In this document: piece after piece, positions 15,539 to 23,551 of the stretch | Position numbering within the stretch: position 1 is the first letter of the stretch | Layout: the number at the start of each line of letters is the position of its first letter | Assembly (NCBI GenBank): GCA_002723385.1 | Contig: PBNY01000008.1 | Coordinates: 1-57,477 of the forward strand | From: Oceanospirillaceae bacterium | GTDB taxonomy: Bacteria; Pseudomonadota; Gammaproteobacteria; Pseudomonadales; Oceanobacteraceae | Length of the DNA stretch: 57,477 bases | Direction of reading: 5' to 3' | The notes under the pieces: model-generated | Seen by the model: the letters and a program-made list of their open reading frames with translations, nothing else | What the model was told of the DNA's origin: nothing | The model's database searches: none | Program-made: the position numbers and the translations under genes

Positions 15539-15588
15539 GAAAATCATTTTCTTGATTGTCACCGCGCGGCACAGACCCGTAATAAGCA

Positions 15589-15652
15589 AAGGGGCGACCT
15601 GTTGATTGTATAAGGCGGTCAGAATAGGGCGATCACAGAGGGCCACCCCTGC
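15589..15652. repeat. Diverged dispersed repeat, copy 5
   Basis: GGGGCGACCTG near the left end and GGCCACCCCTGC near the right end match the ends of copies 1-4, but the middle is diverged. It lies between csx16-B and the 183-aa gene and is not next to a CRISPR repeat. Confidence 0.45.
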
Positions 15653-15672
15653 AAATTTACGAATTTACGTGA

Positions 15673-16224
15673 TTAATGATCAGGCGGCAGCACATATACA
15701 TTACGGGTATCCACGTTACTCATGGCGTTAAGTTCTGCCTGATTTTTCTCCGCGCAGTAATCCTGGTAAGCCGATAAATACGCATCCGAGAAATAGACTT
15801 CCAGCTGATACCAGCGCTCCAGCTGACGCTTCATTGTGTGCAGAATCCTGTCTTGCTCCAGCCGCAAACGCTCGTATTCGGCCATCAATTCGGCTTCCGG
15901 CAGAATGTTGTCATCGTGGGTATGCAAACGATGCTGCTGAATAAACTGCTGCACTGACGCAGGCACCATAGTGTTGGGCTGCCAGTACTCCAGACGTTCA
16001 TCAAAATAGTCGGCCACGATCCGCATGATTTTCTGTTCATGACCACTTTGCCTCGCTCGGAGTAACAGGGATTTCAGGCGCTGGACACTGATGTCGTACC
16101 CCCACAGCGATTCATCCTCAAACATCCGCACCACATCCATTGCAAACAGCAAGGCAAATTCACCCTGTACCCTTGGCGGCAACTCGTCGAACCAGTTTTC
16201 AAATACTTGTGATGGTGATTTCAT
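15673..16224 (-). CDS. Uncharacterised 183-aa helical protein (paralogue B)
   Basis: Paralogue of the 176-aa protein at 12465. Shared features are the opening MKSPSQVFENWFDELPPRVQ, a helical middle with IVADYFDERLEYW, and RWYQLEVYFSDAYLSAYQ near residue 140. No catalytic motif, signal peptide or membrane segment is seen. AGGA lies about 8 nt before the ATG. It follows GTPase C by 56 nt and is likely co-transcribed with it. Unknown function; a soluble GTPase partner is the simplest reading. Confidence 0.72.
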   Translation of the reverse strand: MKSPSQVFENWFDELPPRVQGEFALLFAMDVVRMFEDESLWGYDISVQRLKSLLLRARQSGHEQKIMRIVADYFDERLEYWQPNTMVPASVQQFIQQHRLHTHDDNILPEAELMAEYERLRLEQDRILHTMKRQLERWYQLEVYFSDAYLSAYQDYCAEKNQAELNAMSNVDTRNVYVLPPDH

Positions 16225-16280
16225 CGGTCATCCTTTGATAACGAAAAAGCCTCTGAAGGGGCAGACATTCACACGTCAGA

Positions 16281-17177
16281 TCAGAACAACGAAAAGAAGC
16301 TGCGAATAGGCCCGAACACCCGATCGACCACGACATCAACCACTTTCCCCACCACGCCTCCAATCACCTCAACCACGGTGTCCACGAAACCGCTCCAGGC
16401 TTCTTCTTTGGCTTGTTGAGAGCGGTGTTCTTCTTCGACCTGATCAATCACGATGTGCTTCTTGTCATTGGGCAGCGCATGGATCAGTTCGTCCACCAGC
16501 TCGACCAGGCCATAACGCTCATCAGCCGACACCGCCAATACCTGGCTTTGGGGCAAGCCGAAGGCATTCGCCACATAAGCGCGTTTTTTCTCGATGTTGT
16601 GAAATTGAGTCACACCGGGACAGCGCTGCGATACATCCCATTCCCGATACGGTTCAATTTTGTCGACCTGATTCAGCACCACAAAGAAGGGTTTGCCCTT
16701 GTCGATGTAGGTCTTGACGATGTACTTGTAGAAGTTTTCATCGGTCGAGAAAGCGCGATCGTCACCCTTGAGCACCCAGAACAGGGCATCGGTTTCAGGA
16801 ATCAGGGTGCGATATAACTCGCGGTATTCATCGTCACGCTCGCGGCTCTCCCCCACTCCCGGTACATCCACCAGCTGGATACCACGCCCGCCGGTATTCA
16901 GCGTGACCGACTGCTGTTCACGAGTGCAGGCTTCAACGTCACTGACTTCACACACATCCTCCCCAAACAGGGCGTTGCATAAGCTCGACTTGCCAACACC
17001 GGTTTTCCCCATCACTCCGATAACGGGTCGGTAGTTATTGATTTCATGCATCTTTTCTTCAATCCGCTGGCGGGCAACCGGAGAGATGGGAACGCCCACC
17101 GACTCAAAAATGGCGTAGAAATCGCGGTTATTACGCGCGTCAAAGGCGTTGTGAACGTTGAAAGACTGCTTGGCCAT
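16281..17177 (-). CDS. P-loop GTPase C with hydrophobic C-terminal tail
   Basis: 298 aa from the ATG at 17177, set by CGGAGGTGCCAG just upstream. It has G1 GVMGKTGVGKSSLCNALFG near residue 56, G3 DVPGVGESRERDDEY near 104 and G4 NQVDKIEPYREW near 169. The tail (about 255-298) is Val/Gly-rich, VVEVIGGVVGKVVDVVVD, and ends FFSLF. It is a close paralogue of GTPase B, differing mainly at the N-terminus and tail. It heads the operon with the 183-aa gene, under the dyad at 17248-17261 that it shares with the divergent radical SAM gene. Confidence 0.85.
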   Translation of the reverse strand: MAKQSFNVHNAFDARNNRDFYAIFESVGVPISPVARQRIEEKMHEINNYRPVIGVMGKTGVGKSSLCNALFGEDVCEVSDVEACTREQQSVTLNTGGRGIQLVDVPGVGESRERDDEYRELYRTLIPETDALFWVLKGDDRAFSTDENFYKYIVKTYIDKGKPFFVVLNQVDKIEPYREWDVSQRCPGVTQFHNIEKKRAYVANAFGLPQSQVLAVSADERYGLVELVDELIHALPNDKKHIVIDQVEEEHRSQQAKEEAWSGFVDTVVEVIGGVVGKVVDVVVDRVFGPIRSFFSLF

Positions 17178-17215
17178 CTGGCACCTCCGGGGGAAAGAAA
17201 TCAAACGATGGGAGG

Positions 17216-17261
17216 AGTATGGGGCAGGCAATCATTAAAATCTGGGCTGCCAAATCTGGCG
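17216..17261 (-). promoter_or_regulatory. Dyad promoter of GTPase C, possibly bidirectional
   Basis: On the minus strand CGCCAGATTTGGCA (17261-17248) is followed 26 nt later by CATACT (17221-17216). It lies 71-84 nt upstream of the ATG at 17177. On the plus strand a GATACT sits 24 nt after the dyad, so it may also serve the radical SAM gene at 17358. Confidence 0.5.
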
Positions 17262-17357
17262 GCCATAGAGAAAAAGCATGGCTGGATACTCAGGGAAACC
17301 TCACCTAGACTGCGCCAATTCCATTCCTGCGGCACATTAAAACAAGGATGCTCAACG

Positions 17358-19076
17358 ATGAAACGCACCATAGAAACCATCACCAACGGCGTTCGGGTTA
17401 TTGTTCAGGAATACCTCAACAGCACGCTATTGAACGAGCTGGTCAAGTTGGAAAAACAGCAGGGTGAGCTGCATAACCAGCGCATTGTACTGGAGTTTGA
17501 AGCGGCTCCCTGGCCTCAGGCGATACTGGATCGGTTGGGTTACAGCGCGCACCCCGATCAACCGGGGCATTTCAGCAAACAGGTTCACTATCAGCGCTCA
17601 GTACGCTTTTCGCTCACCGAAAAATGCAATTACCACTGTTTTTTCTGTCATGAAGAAGGCATGGATATGCAAACCCGACGGCAACCGTCATCTGACGCGC
17701 AATTATTTCGGGTTCTGGACCAACTGGCCGAGCTGGACTATCAGGACTTTACCTTCACGGGGGGTGAGCCACTGCTGAATCCCTCTCGACTGTTTGCTTG
17801 CATGGATTACATGCAGAAGATTGGTTATTGCCCGGACATCACCATCGTCACCAACGGTGTCGCAATCACCGATACGCTATTGAATAAACTGACCCACTAT
17901 CCCAACCGCCTGCGCTTTAATATTTCCTTACACAGCGTGGACTCCATCGCCTACGCCAACATCGTTCAGAACATGGCCAAGCCCCAGCAGCCGCTGCGTC
18001 AGGAGTTCGACAAAGTGCAGGCCAACTTGCACCGGCTCAGACAATTGGGATTGCCGTTCAAACTGAATGTGGTGTTATTAAAAGATCTCAACACCTCTGA
18101 TTCAGCCCTGTCAGCGCTGTTCGACTTTGCGTTGGAAGTGGGTGCAACCAGCATCAAGTTCCTTGAATTGATGCTGACGCCAGACCTTGGCAAGCTCTAT
18201 CCATACTTCTATCGCTTGCAAGCCATCCATGACCGCTTCTCCTCATCGCTAACATTGATTGACAACAATTACCGTCGATCCGAGTACCAATATCGGGATA
18301 CCAATCTACGCGTCGAACTTCAGCAATGTACCTGCTCGCGAGGGTGTAACACCTGCGCTGTGAACCGGGCCACCAATTTCACCGCAGAACTGAAAGCCTT
18401 CCCCTGTTTTTTAAAGCCAGAGAACAACCATGATCTGACTCAGGTCGATCTGAAAACGGCACTGGCGGAAGGCGACCAGATGATCGAGCAAATGTCCCAA
18501 CACTACGGCGATCACAGCCCGATTATCATTCATCCGTCTTACTCGGCTGAGCTGGAGACGTTCTATTACTATGAAATCAGTGCCGCGAATTTGCGTTGGC
18601 TGGAGCAGCAATGGCAGCTATCCAGGCACCTGAGGCGCACCCGCCAGTTTGAAGAGCATTACCATTCGATCAGTGCTGGAATACCAACCGAGCACGACAT
18701 CAGCGTCCACAAGACCAGTCTCAACAGCTATGACCACTCACACCTGGACATTCAGCAAATTATTCAGACAAACCCGGATCAGCCCGGCGCATTCACCACC
18801 CGCTTTCTCCATCAGGGAGAATCTGGCCATTCACCCAAAGCAACGACCGAACTCACCTTGAACTGGCAGATTCAGTATTACGAGATCCCAAAAGCAAAGA
18901 ACCCGCAACAAACACGTCCCAAAACCCTGACGATCAGCACCAACCTGGAAAGTGGCATCCATCTGCTGCGCAGCAACCATCCACTTGAGCCATCGTTTGA
19001 ACAGCTGCCAGTTTCACTTCAGCCCTTAACCCGCCCTGCTTTTGAGTGGGTGCGGTACCGACAGCGCATTTTGTGA
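17358..19076 (+). CDS. MoaA-like radical SAM protein with extra C-terminal domain
   Basis: 572 aa from the ATG at 17358 with AAGGA upstream. After ~80 residues comes the radical SAM signature SLTEKCNYHCFFCHEEG, with C90, C94 and C97 as the [4Fe-4S] ligands. It is followed by TFTGGEPLLNP (SAM-binding GGE) near residue 133. A second Cys group, CTCSRGCNTCAVN then FPCFL (about 324-350), could hold an auxiliary cluster as in MoaA or SPASM enzymes. Residues ~400-572 form a domain I cannot assign. Sequence style is closest to MoaA-type enzymes; viperin-type chemistry is not indicated. It lies between the GTPases and cas10. The substrate is unknown. Confidence 0.78.
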   Translation: MKRTIETITNGVRVIVQEYLNSTLLNELVKLEKQQGELHNQRIVLEFEAAPWPQAILDRLGYSAHPDQPGHFSKQVHYQRSVRFSLTEKCNYHCFFCHEEGMDMQTRRQPSSDAQLFRVLDQLAELDYQDFTFTGGEPLLNPSRLFACMDYMQKIGYCPDITIVTNGVAITDTLLNKLTHYPNRLRFNISLHSVDSIAYANIVQNMAKPQQPLRQEFDKVQANLHRLRQLGLPFKLNVVLLKDLNTSDSALSALFDFALEVGATSIKFLELMLTPDLGKLYPYFYRLQAIHDRFSSSLTLIDNNYRRSEYQYRDTNLRVELQQCTCSRGCNTCAVNRATNFTAELKAFPCFLKPENNHDLTQVDLKTALAEGDQMIEQMSQHYGDHSPIIIHPSYSAELETFYYYEISAANLRWLEQQWQLSRHLRRTRQFEEHYHSISAGIPTEHDISVHKTSLNSYDHSHLDIQQIIQTNPDQPGAFTTRFLHQGESGHSPKATTELTLNWQIQYYEIPKAKNPQQTRPKTLTISTNLESGIHLLRSNHPLEPSFEQLPVSLQPLTRPAFEWVRYRQRIL

Positions 19077-19110
19077 GGTGAAGGGTAATACCTTCCTGAA
19101 AGCAAGGGAC

Positions 19111-19156
19111 TGCCAAACCTGGCAAGAACCTGCTGACAACCTGCGATGAATAGAAT
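19111..19156 (+). promoter_or_regulatory. Dyad promoter of the cas10 effector operon
   Basis: The perfect dyad TGCCA-AACC-TGGCA (19111-19124) is followed exactly 26 nt later by TAGAAT (19151-19156), the best -10 of the set. Transcription would start near 19163 and leave a leader of about 340 nt before cas10. Confidence 0.55.
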
Positions 19157-19230
19157 AGCGGGGCAATATGAACACATTGGCCAGCCGTGAAACGCTGTGC
19201 ATCTGTATTCAGAAACTTCAGATCAAGGTT

Positions 19231-19372
19231 CTAGCACAGTCGTGCTATAGAACAAAATTATAGATTGCCAGACCGAAATCCAATGATTATGGTCTGACTC
19301 TGACCTAAAGGTTCACGGACGACTGATCGACTTCAAATGCTTTTGAACGATCACCAGCTTCAGCGTCCGTGA
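19231..19372 (+). promoter_or_regulatory. Structured leader upstream of cas10 (three hairpins)
   Basis: Hairpin 1 is TAGCAC-AGTC-GTGCTA (19232-19247). Hairpin 2 is CAGACC/GGTCTG (19269-19296). Hairpin 3 has an outer 9-bp stem TCACGGACG/CGTCCGTGA (19313-19321 with 19364-19372) enclosing GATCG-TTCAAA paired with TTTGAA-CGATC (19325-19352). None has a T-tract, so they are not ordinary terminators. The rest of 19077-19500 shows no gene. GAAGGA lies just before the cas10 ATG. This is either a regulatory 5' leader or the remains of an RNA element. Confidence 0.45.
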
Positions 19373-19500
19373 CACAGTCATCAGCACAGTTCATCACGGA
19401 GAAAATGGATGTCTGCTTTCATTCTTGCTGTCCCGCCCAACCACACTACCCTGTCTCTCGTTAGAACATCTGATTAATAAAACACTGAGAAGGAATTCCC

Positions 19501-21201
19501 ATGCATTACGCCTATTTATTTGAAGCCCGAGGCATTCAGCGATTTTTGTTTGCCAGCGGCAAGCTGAAAGACATGCAAGGTGGCAGCGAGCTACTGGATT
19601 ACATCTGTGCCGACGGCGGTTTGCTGGATCAGGTGCTGGAAAAGCTGAACCTGACACCGAGGGCACCGCGCAATGCCGGTGGTGTTTTTTACCTGTTGTT
19701 TAATAACCAGCAGGATGCCCAGCGTTTTCAGGCAGTGTGGCGCATTGCGTGTGCCAACTGGATTCCCGGAGTGGAACAGGTAGATACTCTGAGCAGCGGA
19801 GAAAAGGCCCGCGATGTAATCAAGAGCGGTCTGGATTTGCTGCGTACCCAACGCAATCAGCTTAATGCCGACCTGCCCCGCCCCGGCCCGCTGTCTGAAC
19901 GCAGCCCACGTACCGGACTGGCCGCCGTTCAGAACATCAAGGGTGAATCTCTTGATGTCGCTACTGCCAAACAGCGGGTATTTGAACGCACCGATACAGA
20001 GGCCTCTCTGGCCCAACGTTTCCTGAACGAAGATAACGTCTTCTGGCCGACGGATTTTGAAGAAAGCGCCCCGAAAGATCGCCGCTTCCCGCTGGATGAG
20101 CGCCGTCTTGTTGGTCTAATTCACGCCGATGGCAATGGTTTGGGTGAATTGCTGCGGGTACTGAACAGCGCTTGCCAGACCGCTGACGACGACACCTATA
20201 TCAAGCTTTATAAAACCTTCTCCGATGGCCTGACCTCAGCCACGCTCGGCGCGGCCCGCGATGCCAGCAAAGCCGTGTTATTACCCGCAGCTATCGACAT
20301 CGACCATGACAACCGGCTATTGCCCGCCAGACCTCTGGTACTGGGCGGCGACGACCTGACCATTGTGATTCGTGCTGATCTGGCCTTGCCCTATACCCAA
20401 GTGTTTCTGAAGGCGTTTGAGCAACACAGCCGCGCCAGCATGGATACGTTGCGCGCAGAGTTTGAAAAAGCAGGGCTGACGGATGCAGGTGTTCAACTGC
20501 CAGAGCATCTGACCGCCTGCGCGGGCATCAGCTATATGAAATGCTCCCAACCATTCCTGGCCGGGCACGACCTGGCAGAAAGTCTGTGCAAGCGTGCCAA
20601 AGATGCATCACGAAAAGCACGTGCATCCGATCAGGATTTAATGCCTTCTTCTATCGCGTTTCACAAGGTTCAAGACAGCCTGCTGGAGGACGCTAAAGAG
20701 CTGTTCAATAAAGACAACCAGATCATTCACCAGAACGAATCCTGGCAACTGGCACTGCCGGTGTATGGCATTCACGCCGCCCAAAGCAACCACAAGCGTA
20801 AACTCCCGTCACTGGATGCCCTGAATGGTCTGGTCACCCTGTTCTCCAACTCCCGAGACAACCGTTCCGACACGCTGCATTTTAACGATCGGCCTCTGCG
20901 CGAGCTGGTCACCCTCTGGCACGACCACCCGGCAACGGCGAAAAAAGCCTATGGCCGCTGGTACGAGCTGGCACAGCGTAACAATGCCCAGGATCTGCAA
21001 GCCTTTGAATATTTTATGACCCAACTGATTGGCGAAACCCAATCTGACCTGCCTTGCAGTACCAAAGCCGATCATGAAGGCAATTATTCATCGCCTCTCT
21101 CCGACCTGCTGCATTTACTCACCATCCAGCGCTCAAGCAAGAAGCAACTAAAGCCATCAACCCCAACCGAACATACTGAAACAGCGGAGGTTTCTGCATG
21201 A
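19501..21201 (+). CDS. cas10: Cas10, III-D type, without HD nuclease domain
   Basis: 566 aa. It opens with EARGIQRFLFASGKLKDMQGGSELLDYI, typical of Cas10/Cmr2 palm proteins, and has no N-terminal HD domain. The first palm motif is LIHADGNGLGELL near residue 205. The cyclase motif LGGDD is intact at 282-285. It should make cyclic oligoadenylates from ATP on target RNA binding but lacks the HD-type DNase, the known III-D arrangement. The stop overlaps the next start (ATGA). GAAGGA lies 6-8 nt upstream. The C-terminus is helical and Ser/Lys-rich. Confidence 0.93.
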   Translation: MHYAYLFEARGIQRFLFASGKLKDMQGGSELLDYICADGGLLDQVLEKLNLTPRAPRNAGGVFYLLFNNQQDAQRFQAVWRIACANWIPGVEQVDTLSSGEKARDVIKSGLDLLRTQRNQLNADLPRPGPLSERSPRTGLAAVQNIKGESLDVATAKQRVFERTDTEASLAQRFLNEDNVFWPTDFEESAPKDRRFPLDERRLVGLIHADGNGLGELLRVLNSACQTADDDTYIKLYKTFSDGLTSATLGAARDASKAVLLPAAIDIDHDNRLLPARPLVLGGDDLTIVIRADLALPYTQVFLKAFEQHSRASMDTLRAEFEKAGLTDAGVQLPEHLTACAGISYMKCSQPFLAGHDLAESLCKRAKDASRKARASDQDLMPSSIAFHKVQDSLLEDAKELFNKDNQIIHQNESWQLALPVYGIHAAQSNHKRKLPSLDALNGLVTLFSNSRDNRSDTLHFNDRPLRELVTLWHDHPATAKKAYGRWYELAQRNNAQDLQAFEYFMTQLIGETQSDLPCSTKADHEGNYSSPLSDLLHLLTIQRSSKKQLKPSTPTEHTETAEVSA

Positions 21202-21959
21202 ACACCACAGCACAGCTGACGCTGGATATTAAAAGTTATTGGCACACAGGTAGTGGTCAGGGCAATGGCTATCATCTGGATGCATTGTGCGAGCGCGATC
21301 AGGACAAACTGCCGATGATTCCCGGTCGCCAGGTCAAGGGCTTGCTGCGCCATTGTGTGCGACGTGCCGAAGCCTGGGATTGGCTGGATGAGTTCAACCT
21401 GCCCGAAGGGTATTTCAGCAGCCACGAAGAACTGTTGTTTGGCAGCCATAGCCAACAAGAAGGGCGCTATGAAACCCAGCCTGGCATGTTGATCGTCGAA
21501 AACGCACGTTTGCCCGAGACAGAACGTCAGTGGCTGGCGCTCGAACAAGCCACTGAACTGCGTGGAGAGCTGTTCACCGAGCTTTACAGCACCGCCATTG
21601 ACGCCAACACCGGCAGCGCCAGGCAATACAGTCTGCGCGGTATGGAAGCCTGCATCCCGTTGCAGCTTTTGGCGTCTATCGATCTGATGGAAACCGGTCT
21701 GGAACCATCCCTGCGTGCCCAGCAGCAAACTTACCTGCAATCAGGCACCGCCTGGAAAGTACTCGCCACTTGTTTACCCCTGCTCGACAGCATTGGTGCG
21801 AACCGAAGCCGTGGTTTTGGTGAGGTCATCGCCAGCCTGAATCAAGGTGTTTCCGGGCAGAAAACGCAGGTAAAAGCCAGCCAGAAGCATTCCGGCAAAC
21901 CCCAAAAGAACGCCCGACAAGCCAAGAAACAGACTAAAAACAAACGCAAAGGACGCTGA
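21198..21959 (+). CDS. Csm3/Cmr4-like RAMP backbone protein
   Basis: 253 aa, single RAMP domain. It has LDIKSYWHTGSGQG at the start, LPMIPGRQVKGLLRHCVRRAE near residue 37 (the RAMP ligand-loop pattern) and GANRSRGFGEVIASL (glycine-rich loop) near residue 195. The last ~40 residues are very basic (Lys/Gln-rich). It belongs to the Cas7 group and binds crRNA in the effector. Candidate target-cleaving aspartates of the Csm3 type cannot be assigned with certainty. Four-base overlap with cas10. Confidence 0.88.
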   Translation: MNTTAQLTLDIKSYWHTGSGQGNGYHLDALCERDQDKLPMIPGRQVKGLLRHCVRRAEAWDWLDEFNLPEGYFSSHEELLFGSHSQQEGRYETQPGMLIVENARLPETERQWLALEQATELRGELFTELYSTAIDANTGSARQYSLRGMEACIPLQLLASIDLMETGLEPSLRAQQQTYLQSGTAWKVLATCLPLLDSIGANRSRGFGEVIASLNQGVSGQKTQVKASQKHSGKPQKNARQAKKQTKNKRKGR

Positions 21960-21961
21960 TC

Positions 21962-23551
21962 ATGCCACAGGCAAGTTTTGATATTTCCCTGCAGCAGCCG
22001 TTGGTGATTAGCCAACAGTCTGCCAGTGCCGGGGCACACCACAGCCTCGACTATATTCCCGGCTCGATCTTGCTGGGACTGGCCGCCAGTCACCTTTACA
22101 GCACGCTGGATCAGGACTCAAATTGGCTGCTGTTTCACAGTGGCCTGGTGCGTTTTGGCGATGCCTTACCACTGGCAGATCAGCAAGTCGCATACCCGAT
22201 GCCAATGTGCTGGCATTACAACAAAGGTGAATCCTATAAAAACGGCAACGCCCTGAACGCCGATGCGCTATTTGACGCATCCCAGGCTTCAGGAGACGCC
22301 AACCGCCAACCGGTTCAGGTGCGTAACGGCTACGTCACCGAGCAGGGGCAGACCGTGTCACCGGACAAGGTACAAACCCTGAAAACCGCCATTAACCCCA
22401 ACACTGGCAAAGCCGCTGAAAGCCAGTTGTTTGGTTACGAGGCACTAGCCGCCAACCAGACCTTCCGCTTTGCGCTGTCTGCCGATGACATTAGCCAAGA
22501 GCTGTGGGACAAACTGACGACTGCACTGACCGGTCGGGCGCAACTGGGCCGTTCTCGCAGCGCCCAGTTTGGCAAGGTGATGATTGCCAAAACCAAAGAT
22601 ACGAAAGTCAGTCCTTCAGCTGACAACGGCACCCTACTGACCCTGTGGCTGCAAAGCGACCTGCTGCTGGAACACAATGGCCAGCCTTACCTGCAACCAC
22701 AGCCAGAACTGATCGGCTTGCCCGAAGGCAGTCGCTGGCTGGTGAACAGCAGCTTCCTGCGTAGTCGCCGCTACAGCCTGTACAACGCTTATCGCCGCCA
22801 CTACGACAGCGAGCGTCAGGTAATCAGCCGTGGCAGCGTGCTGCGCTACGAGCTGCCGCAATCCCTGTCACCAGAGCAACTGAACAGCCTGCAGCAAGGC
22901 ATTGGCCTGCAAATCGAGTCTGGCCTTGGTCAGGCGCTGGTTAACCCGGAATTGCTCAGCCAGGCCAAACCGTCTTTCAAAACAGCGATCTCCCTGACCG
23001 CTAATACAGAGAAAACCCCGGACATCAAACAGCGCGACACCTTGCTGGTTCAGGCTCTGGCTGCACGACTGCAACGCCGTACCGGCGAGCAACAGGTATC
23101 TGGTCAGGCCAGAGCTCTGTTCTCGGATTTGTGCCAACAGGTTGCTCTGGTGCGTCGTTATCTGGCGATTCCTGAAGGTGACGAGATTGTGATGATTACC
23201 AAAGGGCTTTCAGTAACCGCCCCGGGCAAGAGCCAGTGGGGTCGCCTGAAACAGGCTGCGAACGATCATCGCAACAACCCGCAAGTCCTTTGGAGCGCAT
23301 TATTCGATAACAACGACGGTGCCTTGCGCCCGCGTAGTGGCTGGGAGCTGCCTTACAGCCCGACTGCCAGCAATACCCTGTCAGAATGGCTTCAAGCCAA
23401 ACTCGAACCTTATAAAGACCAGACAGATTTCCCACAATTAATCGGTCAACTGGCCGCATTGGGACATACCGCTGAATGGCAAGATAGCTGCAAAGGCAGT
23501 ACCAACACGAAAAGCAAGGACGACCAGCACAGCACAGGAGATGCCGCATGA
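21962..23551 (+). CDS. csx10: Csx10, Cas5-like RAMP protein
   Basis: 529 aa. It opens FDISLQQPLVISQQS followed by LDYIPGSILLGLAASHLY, the Csx10 pattern. Csx10 is the diagnostic Cas5-like subunit of subtype III-D, thought to cap the crRNA 5' handle. A second RAMP-type half follows, with SFLRSRRYSLYNAYR near residue 262 and a basic mid-section. It lies 2 nt after the Cas7-like gene and overlaps the next gene by ATGA. Confidence 0.85.
   Translation: MPQASFDISLQQPLVISQQSASAGAHHSLDYIPGSILLGLAASHLYSTLDQDSNWLLFHSGLVRFGDALPLADQQVAYPMPMCWHYNKGESYKNGNALNADALFDASQASGDANRQPVQVRNGYVTEQGQTVSPDKVQTLKTAINPNTGKAAESQLFGYEALAANQTFRFALSADDISQELWDKLTTALTGRAQLGRSRSAQFGKVMIAKTKDTKVSPSADNGTLLTLWLQSDLLLEHNGQPYLQPQPELIGLPEGSRWLVNSSFLRSRRYSLYNAYRRHYDSERQVISRGSVLRYELPQSLSPEQLNSLQQGIGLQIESGLGQALVNPELLSQAKPSFKTAISLTANTEKTPDIKQRDTLLVQALAARLQRRTGEQQVSGQARALFSDLCQQVALVRRYLAIPEGDEIVMITKGLSVTAPGKSQWGRLKQAANDHRNNPQVLWSALFDNNDGALRPRSGWELPYSPTASNTLSEWLQAKLEPYKDQTDFPQLIGQLAALGHTAEWQDSCKGSTNTKSKDDQHSTGDAA

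Noticed and set aside
17624-17674. Prokaryotic viperin as the identity of the radical SAM protein
   Set aside because: The cysteine motif context (CNYHCFFCHEEG), the second Cys cluster and the extra C-terminal domain fit MoaA-like enzymes better.
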